Positions 25,870-34,593 of a DNA stretch of 64,000 nt are shown here, piece by piece. The DNA comes from Oscillospiraceae bacterium (GTDB lineage Bacteria > Bacillota > Clostridia > Oscillospirales > Acutalibacteraceae). Made by a program: the position numbers and the translations under genes. A model generated the notes under the pieces. That model was not told the origin of the DNA and ran no database searches. It saw only the letters and a list, made by a program, of their open reading frames with translations. Within the stretch, counting starts at the first letter, position 1. Each line of letters opens with the position of its first letter. The stretch lies in assembly GCA_015066245.1 (NCBI GenBank), contig SVOS01000001.1, forward strand, positions 186,001-250,000, in the 5' to 3' direction.

Positions 25870-26002
25870 ATCACGCCTCGCTTGCTTGTTGCTGACCTTC
25901 CGAGTTTTCCGCGTTCTCAACCAAATCGCACAGCCAATAAATCGGCTTTACCGATTTTGTGTTCGAACTCGAAAATCGAAAGGCAACAAGCCTCGGACGC
26001 AC
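25870..26002. repeat. Dispersed palindromic element, copy 1
   Basis: A 133-bp intergenic element about 70-75% identical by eye to 56232-56363. It begins ATCACGCCT, contains TTGTTGCTGACCTTCCGAG, a central hairpin (AAATCG...AGCC/GGCT...CGATTT) and ends AAAATCGAAAGGCAACAA. The outer segments TTGTTGC and GCAACAA are inverted repeats. Between copies the inner stem changes from AGCC/GGCT to AGCT/AGCT, a paired substitution that keeps base pairing. It abuts the stop codon of the GGGtGRT gene. Confidence 0.8.
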
Positions 26003-26003
26003 A

Positions 26004-27008
26004 TTACTTATTCATTGCGTTGTAAACTGCAACTGCGCAAGCAACTGTAGCACCAACCATGGGGTTGTTACCCATACCGATAAGGCCCATCATCTCAACG
26101 TGAGCAGGAACGGAAGAAGAACCTGCAAACTGAGCGTCGCCGTGCATTCTGCCCATTGTGTCTGTAAGACCATAGGAAGCAGGACCTGCAGCCATGTTAT
26201 CGGGGTGGAGTGTACGGCCTGTGCCGCCACCGGATGCTACTGAGAAATACTTAACGCCGTTCTCGATAGCCCACTTTTTGTAAGTACCTGCAACGGGATG
26301 CTGGAAACGTGTGGGGTTAGTGGAGTTACCTGTGATGGAAACGCCTACGTTCTCGAACTGCATGATTGCAACACCCTCACGAACGTCGTCTGCACCGTAG
26401 CAGCGAACTGCTGCACGCTCGCCATCGGAGAAAGCTCTCTCCTCAACGATCTTAAGCTCGCCTGTGAAGTAGTCGAACTCTGTCTTTACATAAGTAAAGC
26501 CGTTGATTCTGGAGATGATGTATGCTGCATCCTTACCAAGACCGTTAAGGATAACTCTGAGGGGCTCTTTACGAGCCTTGTTAGCGTTTCTTGCGATACC
26601 GATAGCACCCTCAGCAGCTGCGAAAGACTCGTGACCTGCAAGGAATGCAAAGCACTTTGTCTCGTCTCTGAGGAGCATTGCGCCCAGGTTACCGTGGCCA
26701 AGACCAACGTTTCTCTGCTCTGCTACAGAGCCGGGGATACAGAAAGCCTCGAGGCCGATACCGATAGCCTCAGCAGCCTCTGCTGCTGTTTTTGTGCCCT
26801 TCTTAAGAGCAACTGCACAACCCAGTGTATATGCCCAGGATGCGTTTTCAAATGCGATAGGCTGAACGCCCTTAACGATTTCGTCGGGGTCAAAGCCGTT
26901 GTCAAGACAAAGCTGACGTGCTGCCTCTAAATCTGCAATACCGTACTCAGCAAGGCATTTGTTGATTTTAGGCATTCTTCTGTCCATACTTTCAAATGTT
27001 ACTGCCAT
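26004..27008 (-). CDS. GGGtGRT protein (conserved clostridial protein of unknown function)
   Basis: A 334-residue cytoplasmic protein containing the family-defining stretch SVASGGGTGRTLHP near residue 265, plus the glycine-rich HGNLGAML and AGHESFAAAEGAIG segments. I recall the GGGtGRT family as a strictly paired neighbour of a NifU-like scaffold, which is exactly the arrangement here (18 bp apart, downstream). No enzymatic function is established to my knowledge; a role linked to iron-sulfur chemistry is inferred from the pairing. Confidence 0.88.
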   Translation of the reverse strand: MAVTFESMDRRMPKINKCLAEYGIADLEAARQLCLDNGFDPDEIVKGVQPIAFENASWAYTLGCAVALKKGTKTAAEAAEAIGIGLEAFCIPGSVAEQRNVGLGHGNLGAMLLRDETKCFAFLAGHESFAAAEGAIGIARNANKARKEPLRVILNGLGKDAAYIISRINGFTYVKTEFDYFTGELKIVEERAFSDGERAAVRCYGADDVREGVAIMQFENVGVSITGNSTNPTRFQHPVAGTYKKWAIENGVKYFSVASGGGTGRTLHPDNMAAGPASYGLTDTMGRMHGDAQFAGSSSVPAHVEMMGLIGMGNNPMVGATVACAVAVYNAMNK

Positions 27009-27026
27009 TTCTAAAATCCTCCTTGC

Positions 27027-27719
27027 TTATTCTTCACGGGGGTCAATGTACTTAGCAGCGCCGTCAAAGCGACCGTACTGACCGATATTGTTCTTGTAAG
27101 CCTCGTCGGGGCTCATGCCGTGACGGATATCCTCCATCATCTTGCCGAGCTTAACGAACTGATAGCCGATAACCTCGTTGTTCTCGTCAAGAGCTGTCTT
27201 GAGAACATAGCCCTCAGCCATCTCCATGTAACGAACGCCCTTGTCCTTTGTGGAGAACATTGTACCAACCTGAGAACGAAGGCCCTTGCCGAGGTCCTCA
27301 AGACCTGCGCCGATGGGAAGACCGTCCTCGGAGAAAGCAGTCTGTGTTCTACCATAAGCAAGCTGCTCGAAGATGTTTCTCATAGCTGTGTTGATAGCGT
27401 CACAAACAAGGTCTGTGTTAAGGCACTCTAAAAGTGTCTTGCCGGGAAGAATCTCAGCAGCCATTGCTGCAGAGTGAGTCATACCGGAGCATCCGAGAGT
27501 CTCTACGAGAGCCTCTTCAACAATACCGTCCTTAACGTTGAGTGTCAGCTTACATGTACCCTGCTGAGGTGCACACCAGCCGATACCGTGAGAAAGACCG
27601 GAAATATCACTGATCTGATAAGATTTTACCCATTTGCCCTCTTCGGGAATAGGTGCGGGACCATGGTGGGGGCCCTTTGCAACTACGCACATTTTCTGTA
27701 CTTCATGAGAATAATTCAT
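27027..27719 (-). CDS. Iron-sulfur cluster assembly scaffold-like (NifU N-terminal domain) protein
   Basis: A 230-residue protein with a NifU/IscU-like core: GWCAPQQGTC (residues near 48-57), ETLGCSGMTHSAAMAAEIL, and a conserved Cys-rich helix at LECLNTDLVC. These cysteines match the positions used for transient cluster binding in IscU-type scaffolds, although order and spacing differ from IscU. It heads a two-gene operon with the GGGtGRT gene. GGAG precedes the ATG and a 17-bp-spaced promoter lies upstream. Confidence 0.85.
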   Translation of the reverse strand: MNYSHEVQKMCVVAKGPHHGPAPIPEEGKWVKSYQISDISGLSHGIGWCAPQQGTCKLTLNVKDGIVEEALVETLGCSGMTHSAAMAAEILPGKTLLECLNTDLVCDAINTAMRNIFEQLAYGRTQTAFSEDGLPIGAGLEDLGKGLRSQVGTMFSTKDKGVRYMEMAEGYVLKTALDENNEVIGYQFVKLGKMMEDIRHGMSPDEAYKNNIGQYGRFDGAAKYIDPREE

Positions 27720-27773
27720 TGTGTGTTGCTACTCCTTTCGGTAATTAAATTTGAGGTATACTCATACGCCATA

Positions 27774-27802
27774 ATTATATGACTTTTTCTTGCAATAAGC
27801 AA
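27774..27802 (-). promoter_or_regulatory. Promoter of the NifU-like/GGGtGRT operon
   Basis: On the minus strand TTGCTT (27802-27797), a 17-bp spacer and TATAAT (27779-27774). CTTGC and GCAAG flank the -35 element as a 5-bp inverted repeat, a possible operator half-site pair. Confidence 0.7.
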
Positions 27803-27842
27803 GTGTTTTTTGAGTATATGTCAAAATTTTTCGCTTTTTCTC

Positions 27843-27875
27843 ATATAAAAACTGCCTTGCCCTGAGGCAAGACAG
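27843..27875 (-). terminator. Terminator of the small lipoprotein gene
   Basis: On the minus strand CTGTCTTGCC pairs with GGCAAGGCAG (27875-27852, one G-T pair), followed by TTTTTATAT. Confidence 0.85.
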
Positions 27876-27886
27876 CATCATTTAAT

Positions 27887-28207
27887 TTATTCTCTTGTAT
27901 AAACCTGCTCTGTTCCGTCCTCAAAAGTAATTGTAAGGGTATCGCCCTCAAGCTTATAGTCATAGGTAAACTTGGTGCCGTCGTCATAAAGCAGTGTCAG
28001 CTTGCCGTCTTCAGTTTTGTAAGAAAGATTATATCCCTCAGAATTGGCAGGCGGATACATTGTGCCCAGACCGTCGCTCTTAAGCTCCAGCTTCATCTGA
28101 TAAATGTCAATGGTGGTAACCCAGGTACCTGCAAGATTCTCGGATTTGCAGGCAAAAAGACTTGTTGCCAACACCAGTATAGCCAATATCAAACATAATT
28201 TTTTCAT
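27887..28207 (-). CDS. Small lipoprotein with lipocalin-like domain
   Basis: A 106-residue protein with signal peptide ending in the lipobox LFAC (cysteine 20) and a mature beta-strand domain beginning NLAGTWVTTIDIYQ and ending with DTLTITFEDGTEQVY. This short WxGTW-type domain is shared by many clostridial lipoproteins, including the one at 18371. It is a single-gene unit with promoter and terminator. Function unknown. Confidence 0.75.
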   Translation of the reverse strand: MKKLCLILAILVLATSLFACKSENLAGTWVTTIDIYQMKLELKSDGLGTMYPPANSEGYNLSYKTEDGKLTLLYDDGTKFTYDYKLEGDTLTITFEDGTEQVYTRE

Positions 28208-28229
28208 AAATCCGCCTCCCGACCCCTTT

Positions 28230-28258
28230 ATGATATATTATCTTTACCTTTCTGTCAA
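28230..28258 (-). promoter_or_regulatory. Promoter of the small lipoprotein gene
   Basis: On the minus strand a consensus TTGACA (28258-28253), a 17-bp spacer and TATCAT (28235-28230), 23 bp before the start codon. Confidence 0.7.
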
Positions 28259-28352
28259 TTTAAAAAAGCAAACGGCACGTATTGCACTGCCCCGAATTGT
28301 AGACAGATTTTCGAGATATGTCGCTTTTTAGCAAATATCATTAAATCACGCC

Positions 28353-29399
28353 TCAGCCTCCTGCCGAGCTAAGCTCTACCAGGTGGGCTATTGAGGGAAT
28401 GGTGGCTCCCTGAGTACCCGAGGTAGCGCTGAGCAATGCACCCGTGGCGATATAAAGGACTTTTCGGTACTTTTTTGCTATCAACGAAGGCAGAATATGT
28501 GCACTCAACACGCAGGCACCGCATCCGCATCCCGAGCCGCCTGCGTGGACATCCTGCTTATTGATATCATAAATCATAAGTCCGCAGTCGTTGTGGTTGT
28601 TTCTTATATCATAACCTGTGTGTCCCATAAGCTCAGAAAAAAGACTGCTGCCCACTTTGCCCAGATCTCCTGTAAAAATCATATCAAAATCCGAGGGGCT
28701 TTTGCCTGTGTCATCAAAATAGGTTTTGAGTGTAGAGGCCGCTGCAGGAGCCATTGCCGCCCCCATATTATTGGCATCTTTTACCCCTTGGTCGCAGATT
28801 ACGCCAACAGTTGCGGCTGTGATTTCGGGACAAATAAGAGAGCTCTTTGAGCTTTTGGCAGGATTTGTGGGGTTTTCCACTATAAATGCGGCAGAGCCCG
28901 TTACTGTACGCTGAGATGTGGGAGTACGCACTGCACCGTATTCCAGCGGAAAACGAAACTGCCGCTCTGCCGAGCAATAGTGAGACGAGGTAACTGCCGC
29001 GGATACCTTTGCGGCTTTGCCTTCGGTAAAAATTGCCGCCATTATCAGATTCTGAGCAGAGGTGGAGCAAGCTCCGTACTGGCCCAGAAAGGGTATTCCG
29101 AATGCCTTGAGCCCGAAGGAGGAGGCTATGCACTGATTCAGCAAATCTCCTGCCAACACAAAATCCACTTCTTCGGCTTTTGAGCCCCATTTGGAAAGTG
29201 CAAGGCTCAGCGCCTCCTGCTGAAAGGTGCTTTCGGCTTCTTCGAATGTATCTTTTTGTGCGTGGCTGTCGTAAATAATCTTGTCAAAATTATCTTTCAG
29301 AGGGCCTTCGCTCTCAAACTTACCTGCAACCGAGGCAAAGGCAGTAATCAGCGGAGGCTCGGTGAATTTTAGGGTGTATTTTCCAACTCGTTTTATCAT
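28353..29399 (-). CDS. spoVAD: Stage V sporulation protein AD
   Basis: A 348-residue thiolase-fold protein, the dipicolinic-acid-binding component of the spore SpoVA channel. Diagnostic segments are AGDLLNQCIASSFGLK, GQYGACSTSAQ, the TSSHYCSAERQFRFPLEYG block (partly quoted) and HAGGSGCGCGA. Length matches the family (about 338-350). GAAAGGAAG precedes the ATG. In most sporeformers it lies between spoVAC and spoVAE; here neither neighbour belongs to that operon, so it is isolated. The gene supports endospore ancestry, not necessarily active sporulation. Confidence 0.95.
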   Translation of the reverse strand: MIKRVGKYTLKFTEPPLITAFASVAGKFESEGPLKDNFDKIIYDSHAQKDTFEEAESTFQQEALSLALSKWGSKAEEVDFVLAGDLLNQCIASSFGLKAFGIPFLGQYGACSTSAQNLIMAAIFTEGKAAKVSAAVTSSHYCSAERQFRFPLEYGAVRTPTSQRTVTGSAAFIVENPTNPAKSSKSSLICPEITAATVGVICDQGVKDANNMGAAMAPAAASTLKTYFDDTGKSPSDFDMIFTGDLGKVGSSLFSELMGHTGYDIRNNHNDCGLMIYDINKQDVHAGGSGCGCGACVLSAHILPSLIAKKYRKVLYIATGALLSATSGTQGATIPSIAHLVELSSAGG

Positions 29400-29542
29400 A
29401 TCGCTACTTCCTTTCAGCTCTATAATCTGCAGTTTTTGCCTTAATATGAAATCTTGTTTTGGTTTTTGGCTTATATGCTTTTATTCGTATATGTTTTATC
29501 TTATTTGCCAAAGATATTTACATCAAATATGCGGAGGTTAAT

Positions 29543-29806
29543 ATGATAAAAGGAATCAATCACAAAATTATCGAGGTTACGGACACAGACAGTATTTACT
29601 ACGAGCGAGCTTTTCTGCTGGTAAGACCCGAATATGAGGAAGTTGAGCAGGCAGTGCTGAGAAACGAGGCAAAAAAGCTTATTAGTTCTGTGGGCACTCC
29701 CTCAAGTATCAAGGGCAAACGCACCATAGGATACTGGATACTGAGGATTATGCCTGCGGTTTTGTCGGGAATAGGTATAGGGGTTATACTGGGACTTTTG
29801 CTCTGA
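29543..29806 (+). CDS. Small protein with C-terminal transmembrane helix
   Basis: An 87-residue protein with a polar N-terminal region (ITDTDSIYYERAFLLVRPEY is the family-like part; positions 10-30) and one C-terminal hydrophobic helix (residues 66-87). GGAGG lies 6 bases before the ATG at 29543, and I prefer this over longer frames. Divergent from spoVAD and 59 bp before the next membrane protein gene. Similar small proteins occur in clostridia without an assigned role. Confidence 0.65.
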   Translation: MIKGINHKIIEVTDTDSIYYERAFLLVRPEYEEVEQAVLRNEAKKLISSVGTPSSIKGKRTIGYWILRIMPAVLSGIGIGVILGLLL

Positions 29807-29865
29807 TTATTCATCAAAATAAATCTTCGGGAATATATTTTAGCAAATAAATCCGGAGGTTTTTT

Positions 29866-30456
29866 ATGAACGAAAAGCTATTTAAGAGGCTGGAATTTTT
29901 CGGAGCAGCTGCGACTTTTCTTATTGCTACGGGGCTACATTTTATCTACGACCTAAACCCCAACACCCTCACCGCCCTTGTGGGTGCAGTCAACGAAAGT
30001 ATATGGGAGCACATGAAGATTTTTGCCATTGGATATCTGTTTTACTCAGTTATAGAATATCTGTGGGCAAAGCCTGAGCTTAGGCGGTTTGCGGTGTCAA
30101 AAACCTTGGGGGTTTTTGTGATGATTTCCCTTATCCCTGCGGCTTTTTACACATTTTCTCTGTTTACACAAGGTCCGATACTTATTCTGGATTTGTTAAT
30201 AGGCTTCGGGTCGGCAGTTGCAGGATTTCTTGTGTCCTGCAAGCTTTATTTTTCCGAAAAAAAGATAGAAAAATTTTTCTACACCTCTTTGATGATGATT
30301 TTTCTGCTTATGATGATGATTGTCAGCTTCACGTTTTTTCCGCCAAAATCCGAACTTTTCAGGGATGTGCCCACCGATACCTTCGGCATTCCCGACAAAA
30401 ATCTGGATATGGGAGCTTTTGCCTTGGAAAAAGTGAAAAATATTGATATTTTTTGA
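29866..30456 (+). CDS. Multi-pass membrane protein (DUF6512-like)
   Basis: A 196-residue protein with about six transmembrane helices. Diagnostic segments are ATGLHFIYDL and VGAVNESIWEHMKI near residues 20-50, which I associate with the DUF6512 family of clostridial membrane proteins. CGGAGG precedes the ATG. The carboxylate and His residues (NESIWEHMK) lie at the membrane border and could bind a metal or proton. Function unknown. Confidence 0.65.
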   Translation: MNEKLFKRLEFFGAAATFLIATGLHFIYDLNPNTLTALVGAVNESIWEHMKIFAIGYLFYSVIEYLWAKPELRRFAVSKTLGVFVMISLIPAAFYTFSLFTQGPILILDLLIGFGSAVAGFLVSCKLYFSEKKIEKFFYTSLMMIFLLMMMIVSFTFFPPKSELFRDVPTDTFGIPDKNLDMGAFALEKVKNIDIF

Positions 30457-30562
30457 TTTTTACTGTTTTCAAATCTCTTACTTTGTGGTACTATTATAAT
30501 GTATAAGAATGTCGGTTAATCTGCGTGATGTAGATATGGACGCAGAACGAAAGGGAATAAAT

Positions 30563-31309
30563 ATGGAAAATGTAAAAAATGAAAGGGACGACATAATTTT
30601 TGGCAGAAATCCCGTGTCCGAAGCTATCCGCTCAGGCAGACCCATTGACTCGGTTTTAGTGGCAAAGGGTGCACACACAGGTGCTATCACAGGTATCCTT
30701 GCCAAAGCAAGAGAAAGAAAAATCCGTATTAAAGAAGTCGACCCAAAAAAACTTGATTTTATGTGTGCTCACGGTACTCATCAGGGCATTGCGGCTGTTG
30801 CTGCTGTGTGCGAGTACAAAGAGCTTGACGATATTTTTGCACTTGCCAAAGAACGCGGCGAAGAACCATTTATCGTTGTTCTGGACGAAATTGAGGACCC
30901 TCACAACTTAGGTGCAATTATCCGTACTGCCGAATGCTCTGGTGCTCACGGTGTAATCATCCCCTCAAGACGCAGTGCTTCCCTTACCTTTACGGTAGGC
31001 AAGGTCAGCGCAGGTGCGGTTGAGTATGTGCCTGTGGTAAGGGTACCCAACATCCCCACTGTTCTTGATACTCTCAAAGACAGAGGTGTGTGGGTATATG
31101 GCGCAGATATGAACGGCGAGGACTTCCGCAAATGCAATATGTCGGGTGCGGTTGCTCTTGTTATCGGCAACGAAGGCAAGGGTATGGGCAGACTTGTCCG
31201 CGAAAAATGCGACGTTATCGTGTCTTTGCCAATGAAGGGCAAGCTTAATTCTCTTAACGCTTCTGTTGCAGCAGGTGTACTTATGTATGCAGTTGCATCG
31301 GGACGATAA
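30563..31309 (+). CDS. rlmB: 23S rRNA (guanosine-2251-2'-O)-methyltransferase RlmB-type
   Basis: A 248-residue SpoU/TrmH-family methyltransferase with knotted SAM-binding fold. Visible motifs are the N-terminal substrate domain start IFGRNPVSEAIRSG, motif 1 NLGAIIRTAECSGAHGVIIP (exactly 20 residues), motif 2 VIGNEGKGMGRLV and motif 3 LPMKGKLNSLNASVA. I set the start at 30563 with AAAGGG 8 bases upstream; the frame is open 54 bp further but lacks support. It methylates ribose in the peptidyl-transferase-centre loop of 23S rRNA. Confidence 0.92.
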   Translation: MENVKNERDDIIFGRNPVSEAIRSGRPIDSVLVAKGAHTGAITGILAKARERKIRIKEVDPKKLDFMCAHGTHQGIAAVAAVCEYKELDDIFALAKERGEEPFIVVLDEIEDPHNLGAIIRTAECSGAHGVIIPSRRSASLTFTVGKVSAGAVEYVPVVRVPNIPTVLDTLKDRGVWVYGADMNGEDFRKCNMSGAVALVIGNEGKGMGRLVREKCDVIVSLPMKGKLNSLNASVAAGVLMYAVASGR

Positions 31310-31340
31310 GAACTGAGATTCTTTTTAAGGAAGTGACAAA

Positions 31341-33905
31341 ATGAGCGACTCCGTCAAGGATATGCAGAATAAAGACAATATGATTGACTCCATTATCGAA
31401 GAAACCAGATATCTGTCTGAGAAAGAAAAAATGGAGCTGGAAGCCAGAAAATTCAACAAAGTAAAACGCAACCGTGCTACTGCATCGGCTGACGAAATTT
31501 ACTCCAATAAAAGCAAAGAAGTCAGATTCACAAATCAGAATCCTCTTGATATAGCAGACGATGACGAGGAAGAAGAGATAAACCCACAGCCTCAGGAGCA
31601 GATTGAGGAAAGTGTGGAGCCTCAGCAGGTTGTTACGCTTACTCCCGAATACGAAGAAGGCACCAAAATATCTGACGACATTGTAGAAAATGTTGATAAC
31701 TTCAATGTAAAGCCTGTACAGATTCAGGACATAGATACTATTGATATAGATATTGACAGCGCTGAAAATAATGAGGAAAATCCCTCTGAAAAACCTTCTG
31801 ATGCTAAAATTCCTGAAAAAGCTGCAGAAGAAGAAAAGGCAGAAACCCAGAGCGAGTTTGAAAAGCTCTTTGGCAAGGCAAAGCCTGTTTCATCTGCTCA
31901 GGCCATTGTGTCAAGGGTGCCTGTTTATCAGCACGAAAGCAAGGTCGAGAAGGTCCACGTAAGAGCAGGCAAGTTTTCGGCTGTGGTTGAAAATGAGTAT
32001 AAAAAATACATAGCATCTCCAAATCCCGTTATTTCTCAGATGGTTACCCCTGAGGAAGTAGAGCCTAAAGAAGAGGAAGAAAAAACTCCCAAAAAGGTTG
32101 CCACCAATTTTATGGGCAAGGTTACGGGATTCTTCAGCTCAGGCGAGGACGAAAACGATGATTTCCGCGAAAAGACTGTGCAGATTGAGGACTACAAAAG
32201 CCGTCAGGACACTGGCTCTATTATGCAGGAGATTAACCGCAACATCCGCAAGATGTTTATCAACAGCGTCTTCACAGGAGTTATTACTGCCATACTTTTT
32301 GTACTCAGTATTGTAATCTCCGTAAACGGTATTTTGCTTGGTGACACAGGCTCCATCGTTATGTGCCTTATAAACACACTGCTGCTTCTGATGAGCTGCT
32401 GGATTTGCAGAGTTACCATCATAAACGGTCTGACTCCCCTTAAGAAATTCCGCGGTAATTCTGACACAGGTGTGTCTATAGCCGCTATTTCAGGCATTAT
32501 TCAGGGTGGTATTTCTATTTTTACCTCCACCAGATTTACCGGCGGATTTATGCATCACTACGCAGTGATTGTTGCACTTATCCTGCTGCTTAACAATCTT
32601 GGCAAGTTGTTTATGGTGCTGAGAGTCAAGGATAACTTCAAATTTGTTACCCAAAAAGCCCCCACATACTCGGGCAAGATATATGTAAACGAGGATATCG
32701 CCAAAAAGCTTATGAGCGGCACCATCGGCAAGCCCATTGTTGCCTATCAGGTAGAAAGCGACTTCCTCTCAGATTACCTTAAGATTTCTTATTCACCCGA
32801 CCCCTCTGAGGACATGTCAGGCAAGATTGCTCCTGTTTCCATTTTGTGCTGCGTATTTGTCGCAGTACTTTATGCAATTCTCTCGGGCGGTGACATTATC
32901 GGTGCTTTTTCTGCCCTTGCAGTTATGGCGGCAGTAAGCACACCTGTGGCAAATCTGCTGGCGGTAAACCTGCCCATGAGACGCCTCTGCAAGGATACTT
33001 TGCAGAAAAACGCGATGATTGCAGGCTACCCCTCTGTAAGACAGTTCTGCGACACAAAAGCAGTTATTGCTGATGCAAGAGACCTTTATCCTGCAGGCAG
33101 CATTACATTAAACGGTGTAAAAGCTTTTGATAACTACAAAATCGAAGACAGCTTTCTTTCTGCGGCAGCAGTGCTGAGAGAAGCAGGCTCCCCCTTAGCT
33201 TCTGTTTTTGACAATGTGGTGGACAACCACGGCGGAAAACTCCCCAAGGTAGAAAGTGTTATGTACGAGGACAAGCTTGGCCTTGTTGGCTGGGTAAACG
33301 GCGAGAGGCTTCTTATCGGTTCTGCTGAGCTTCTTGAAAAATTCGGTGTTGTTGCTCCTCCTTTAAGCGGCGAGGAACAGTACATGAAAGAAGGCAGAAA
33401 AAAGACCTATTACGCAAAAGGCTCAAAGGCGATAGCTATGTTTGTCACAACATATAACGCTACTTTGAGAATTGCCGAGGAGCTTCAGCGTGCTGAGGCA
33501 AACGGAATCAACCTCCTCGTGCGTACTGCTGACCCCAACATCACATCCGAGAAAATCTCCGAGGATTTCGGCATTTTCTTCAGAAGTGTCAAGGTACTTT
33601 CCACGGGGCTCGGCAACGTATGTCAGGAAATTTCTTCTCAGAAAGAGGACTCGTCCCGTGCATATCTTGCCACAAGAGGCAGCTTCCTGCCTTTCCTCAG
33701 AGCTGTATCAGGTTGTGTAAGAATGAAAGCCAACATCTCTCTGACTGTTGTGATTCAGCTTATCGGTCTGATTTTAGGCATACTTATCACTGCTACAATC
33801 ACCCTTTGCTCGGGTGTTCATTCTCTTGATTCAATCAAAATTCTCTTGTATCTTATGTTCTGGGGTATTGCGGCGGTTGTTGCTCCCCTTATTCAAAAAC
33901 CATAA
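31341..33905 (+). CDS. Degenerate P-type ATPase-like membrane protein with long acidic N-terminus
   Basis: An 854-residue protein. Residues 1-295 are acidic and disordered. From 306 the layout follows P1B-type ATPases: helices near 306-328, 336-358, 375-393 and 405-428; a short loop; helices 497-517 and 522-545 containing VSTPVANLLAV where pumps have CPCALGLATP; a soluble part; helices 798-822 and 831-850. The phosphorylation motif DKTGT is replaced by DARDL (Asp578 kept), TGDN by TADP (729-732), and no TGE actuator motif is found. N-domain-like text (GLVGWVNGERLLIGSAELL) is retained. It is intact and in frame, so probably a functional non-pumping relative. It lies 31 bp after rlmB and 12 bp before rpe. 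Confidence 0.72.
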   Translation: MSDSVKDMQNKDNMIDSIIEETRYLSEKEKMELEARKFNKVKRNRATASADEIYSNKSKEVRFTNQNPLDIADDDEEEEINPQPQEQIEESVEPQQVVTLTPEYEEGTKISDDIVENVDNFNVKPVQIQDIDTIDIDIDSAENNEENPSEKPSDAKIPEKAAEEEKAETQSEFEKLFGKAKPVSSAQAIVSRVPVYQHESKVEKVHVRAGKFSAVVENEYKKYIASPNPVISQMVTPEEVEPKEEEEKTPKKVATNFMGKVTGFFSSGEDENDDFREKTVQIEDYKSRQDTGSIMQEINRNIRKMFINSVFTGVITAILFVLSIVISVNGILLGDTGSIVMCLINTLLLLMSCWICRVTIINGLTPLKKFRGNSDTGVSIAAISGIIQGGISIFTSTRFTGGFMHHYAVIVALILLLNNLGKLFMVLRVKDNFKFVTQKAPTYSGKIYVNEDIAKKLMSGTIGKPIVAYQVESDFLSDYLKISYSPDPSEDMSGKIAPVSILCCVFVAVLYAILSGGDIIGAFSALAVMAAVSTPVANLLAVNLPMRRLCKDTLQKNAMIAGYPSVRQFCDTKAVIADARDLYPAGSITLNGVKAFDNYKIEDSFLSAAAVLREAGSPLASVFDNVVDNHGGKLPKVESVMYEDKLGLVGWVNGERLLIGSAELLEKFGVVAPPLSGEEQYMKEGRKKTYYAKGSKAIAMFVTTYNATLRIAEELQRAEANGINLLVRTADPNITSEKISEDFGIFFRSVKVLSTGLGNVCQEISSQKEDSSRAYLATRGSFLPFLRAVSGCVRMKANISLTVVIQLIGLILGILITATITLCSGVHSLDSIKILLYLMFWGIAAVVAPLIQKP

Positions 33906-33917
33906 GGAGGCTATGAT

Positions 33918-34565
33918 ATGTTAATTGCACCATCCCTTCTTTCCTGTGATTTTTCACGATTCGGCGAGGAAATTGCCCGTATGGACAAAGCAGGTGCTGA
34001 TATGATGCACCTTGATATTATGGATGCTCATTTTGTACCAAATCTTACTTTTGGTGCTCCTGTTATTAAATTTGTAAGAAAATATACGGACAAGCCCTTT
34101 GATGTTCATCTTATGATAAGCGAACCTCTCAAATATATTGATGATTTTGCCGATGCAGGTGCAGACATCATTACTTTCCACGTTGAGAGCGACTCTCCTA
34201 TCCGCGAAACCATTGATAAAATCAAAGAAAGAGGACTTAAGGCAGGTCTTGTTATTAAGCCTAACACCCCTGTGGAGACGGTTTATCCCTACCTTGAGGA
34301 CCTTTACATGGTTCTTGTTATGACGGTTGAGCCAGGATTCGGCGGTCAGAGCTTTATGGCGGATATGATGCCTAAGGTTGAGGCTCTTAAGGCAAAGCGA
34401 GAGGAGCTTTCTCTTGATTTTCTTATCGAGGCTGACGGCGGAATCGGCGACACGACTATTGCAACTGCTGCAAAAGCAGGCGTAGATGTTGCAGTAGCCG
34501 GCACTGCCGTATTTAAGGCTGAGGACGCGGGTGCAAAGATTGCTGAGCTTAAGGCTTTTTGCTGA
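33918..34565 (+). CDS. rpe: Ribulose-phosphate 3-epimerase
   Basis: A 215-residue TIM-barrel enzyme interconverting ribulose-5-phosphate and xylulose-5-phosphate in the pentose phosphate pathway. Signature segments are IAPSLLSCDF, MMHLDIMDAHFVPN (metal ligands His and Asp), VMTVEPGFGGQSF and EADGGI (catalytic Asp). AGGAGG lies 8 bases before the ATG. It is tightly linked to the upstream P-type-ATPase-like gene and the downstream phosphatase. Confidence 0.97.
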   Translation: MLIAPSLLSCDFSRFGEEIARMDKAGADMMHLDIMDAHFVPNLTFGAPVIKFVRKYTDKPFDVHLMISEPLKYIDDFADAGADIITFHVESDSPIRETIDKIKERGLKAGLVIKPNTPVETVYPYLEDLYMVLVMTVEPGFGGQSFMADMMPKVEALKAKREELSLDFLIEADGGIGDTTIATAAKAGVDVAVAGTAVFKAEDAGAKIAELKAFC

Positions 34566-34593
34566 TTTTCATGATTTTAAAGGGGTTTTTATC

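Noticed and set aside
31341..33905. Decayed pseudogene of a metal pump
   Set aside because: The frame is intact across 854 codons with a good Shine-Dalgarno sequence and coherent domain text, which argues for a functional, diverged protein.
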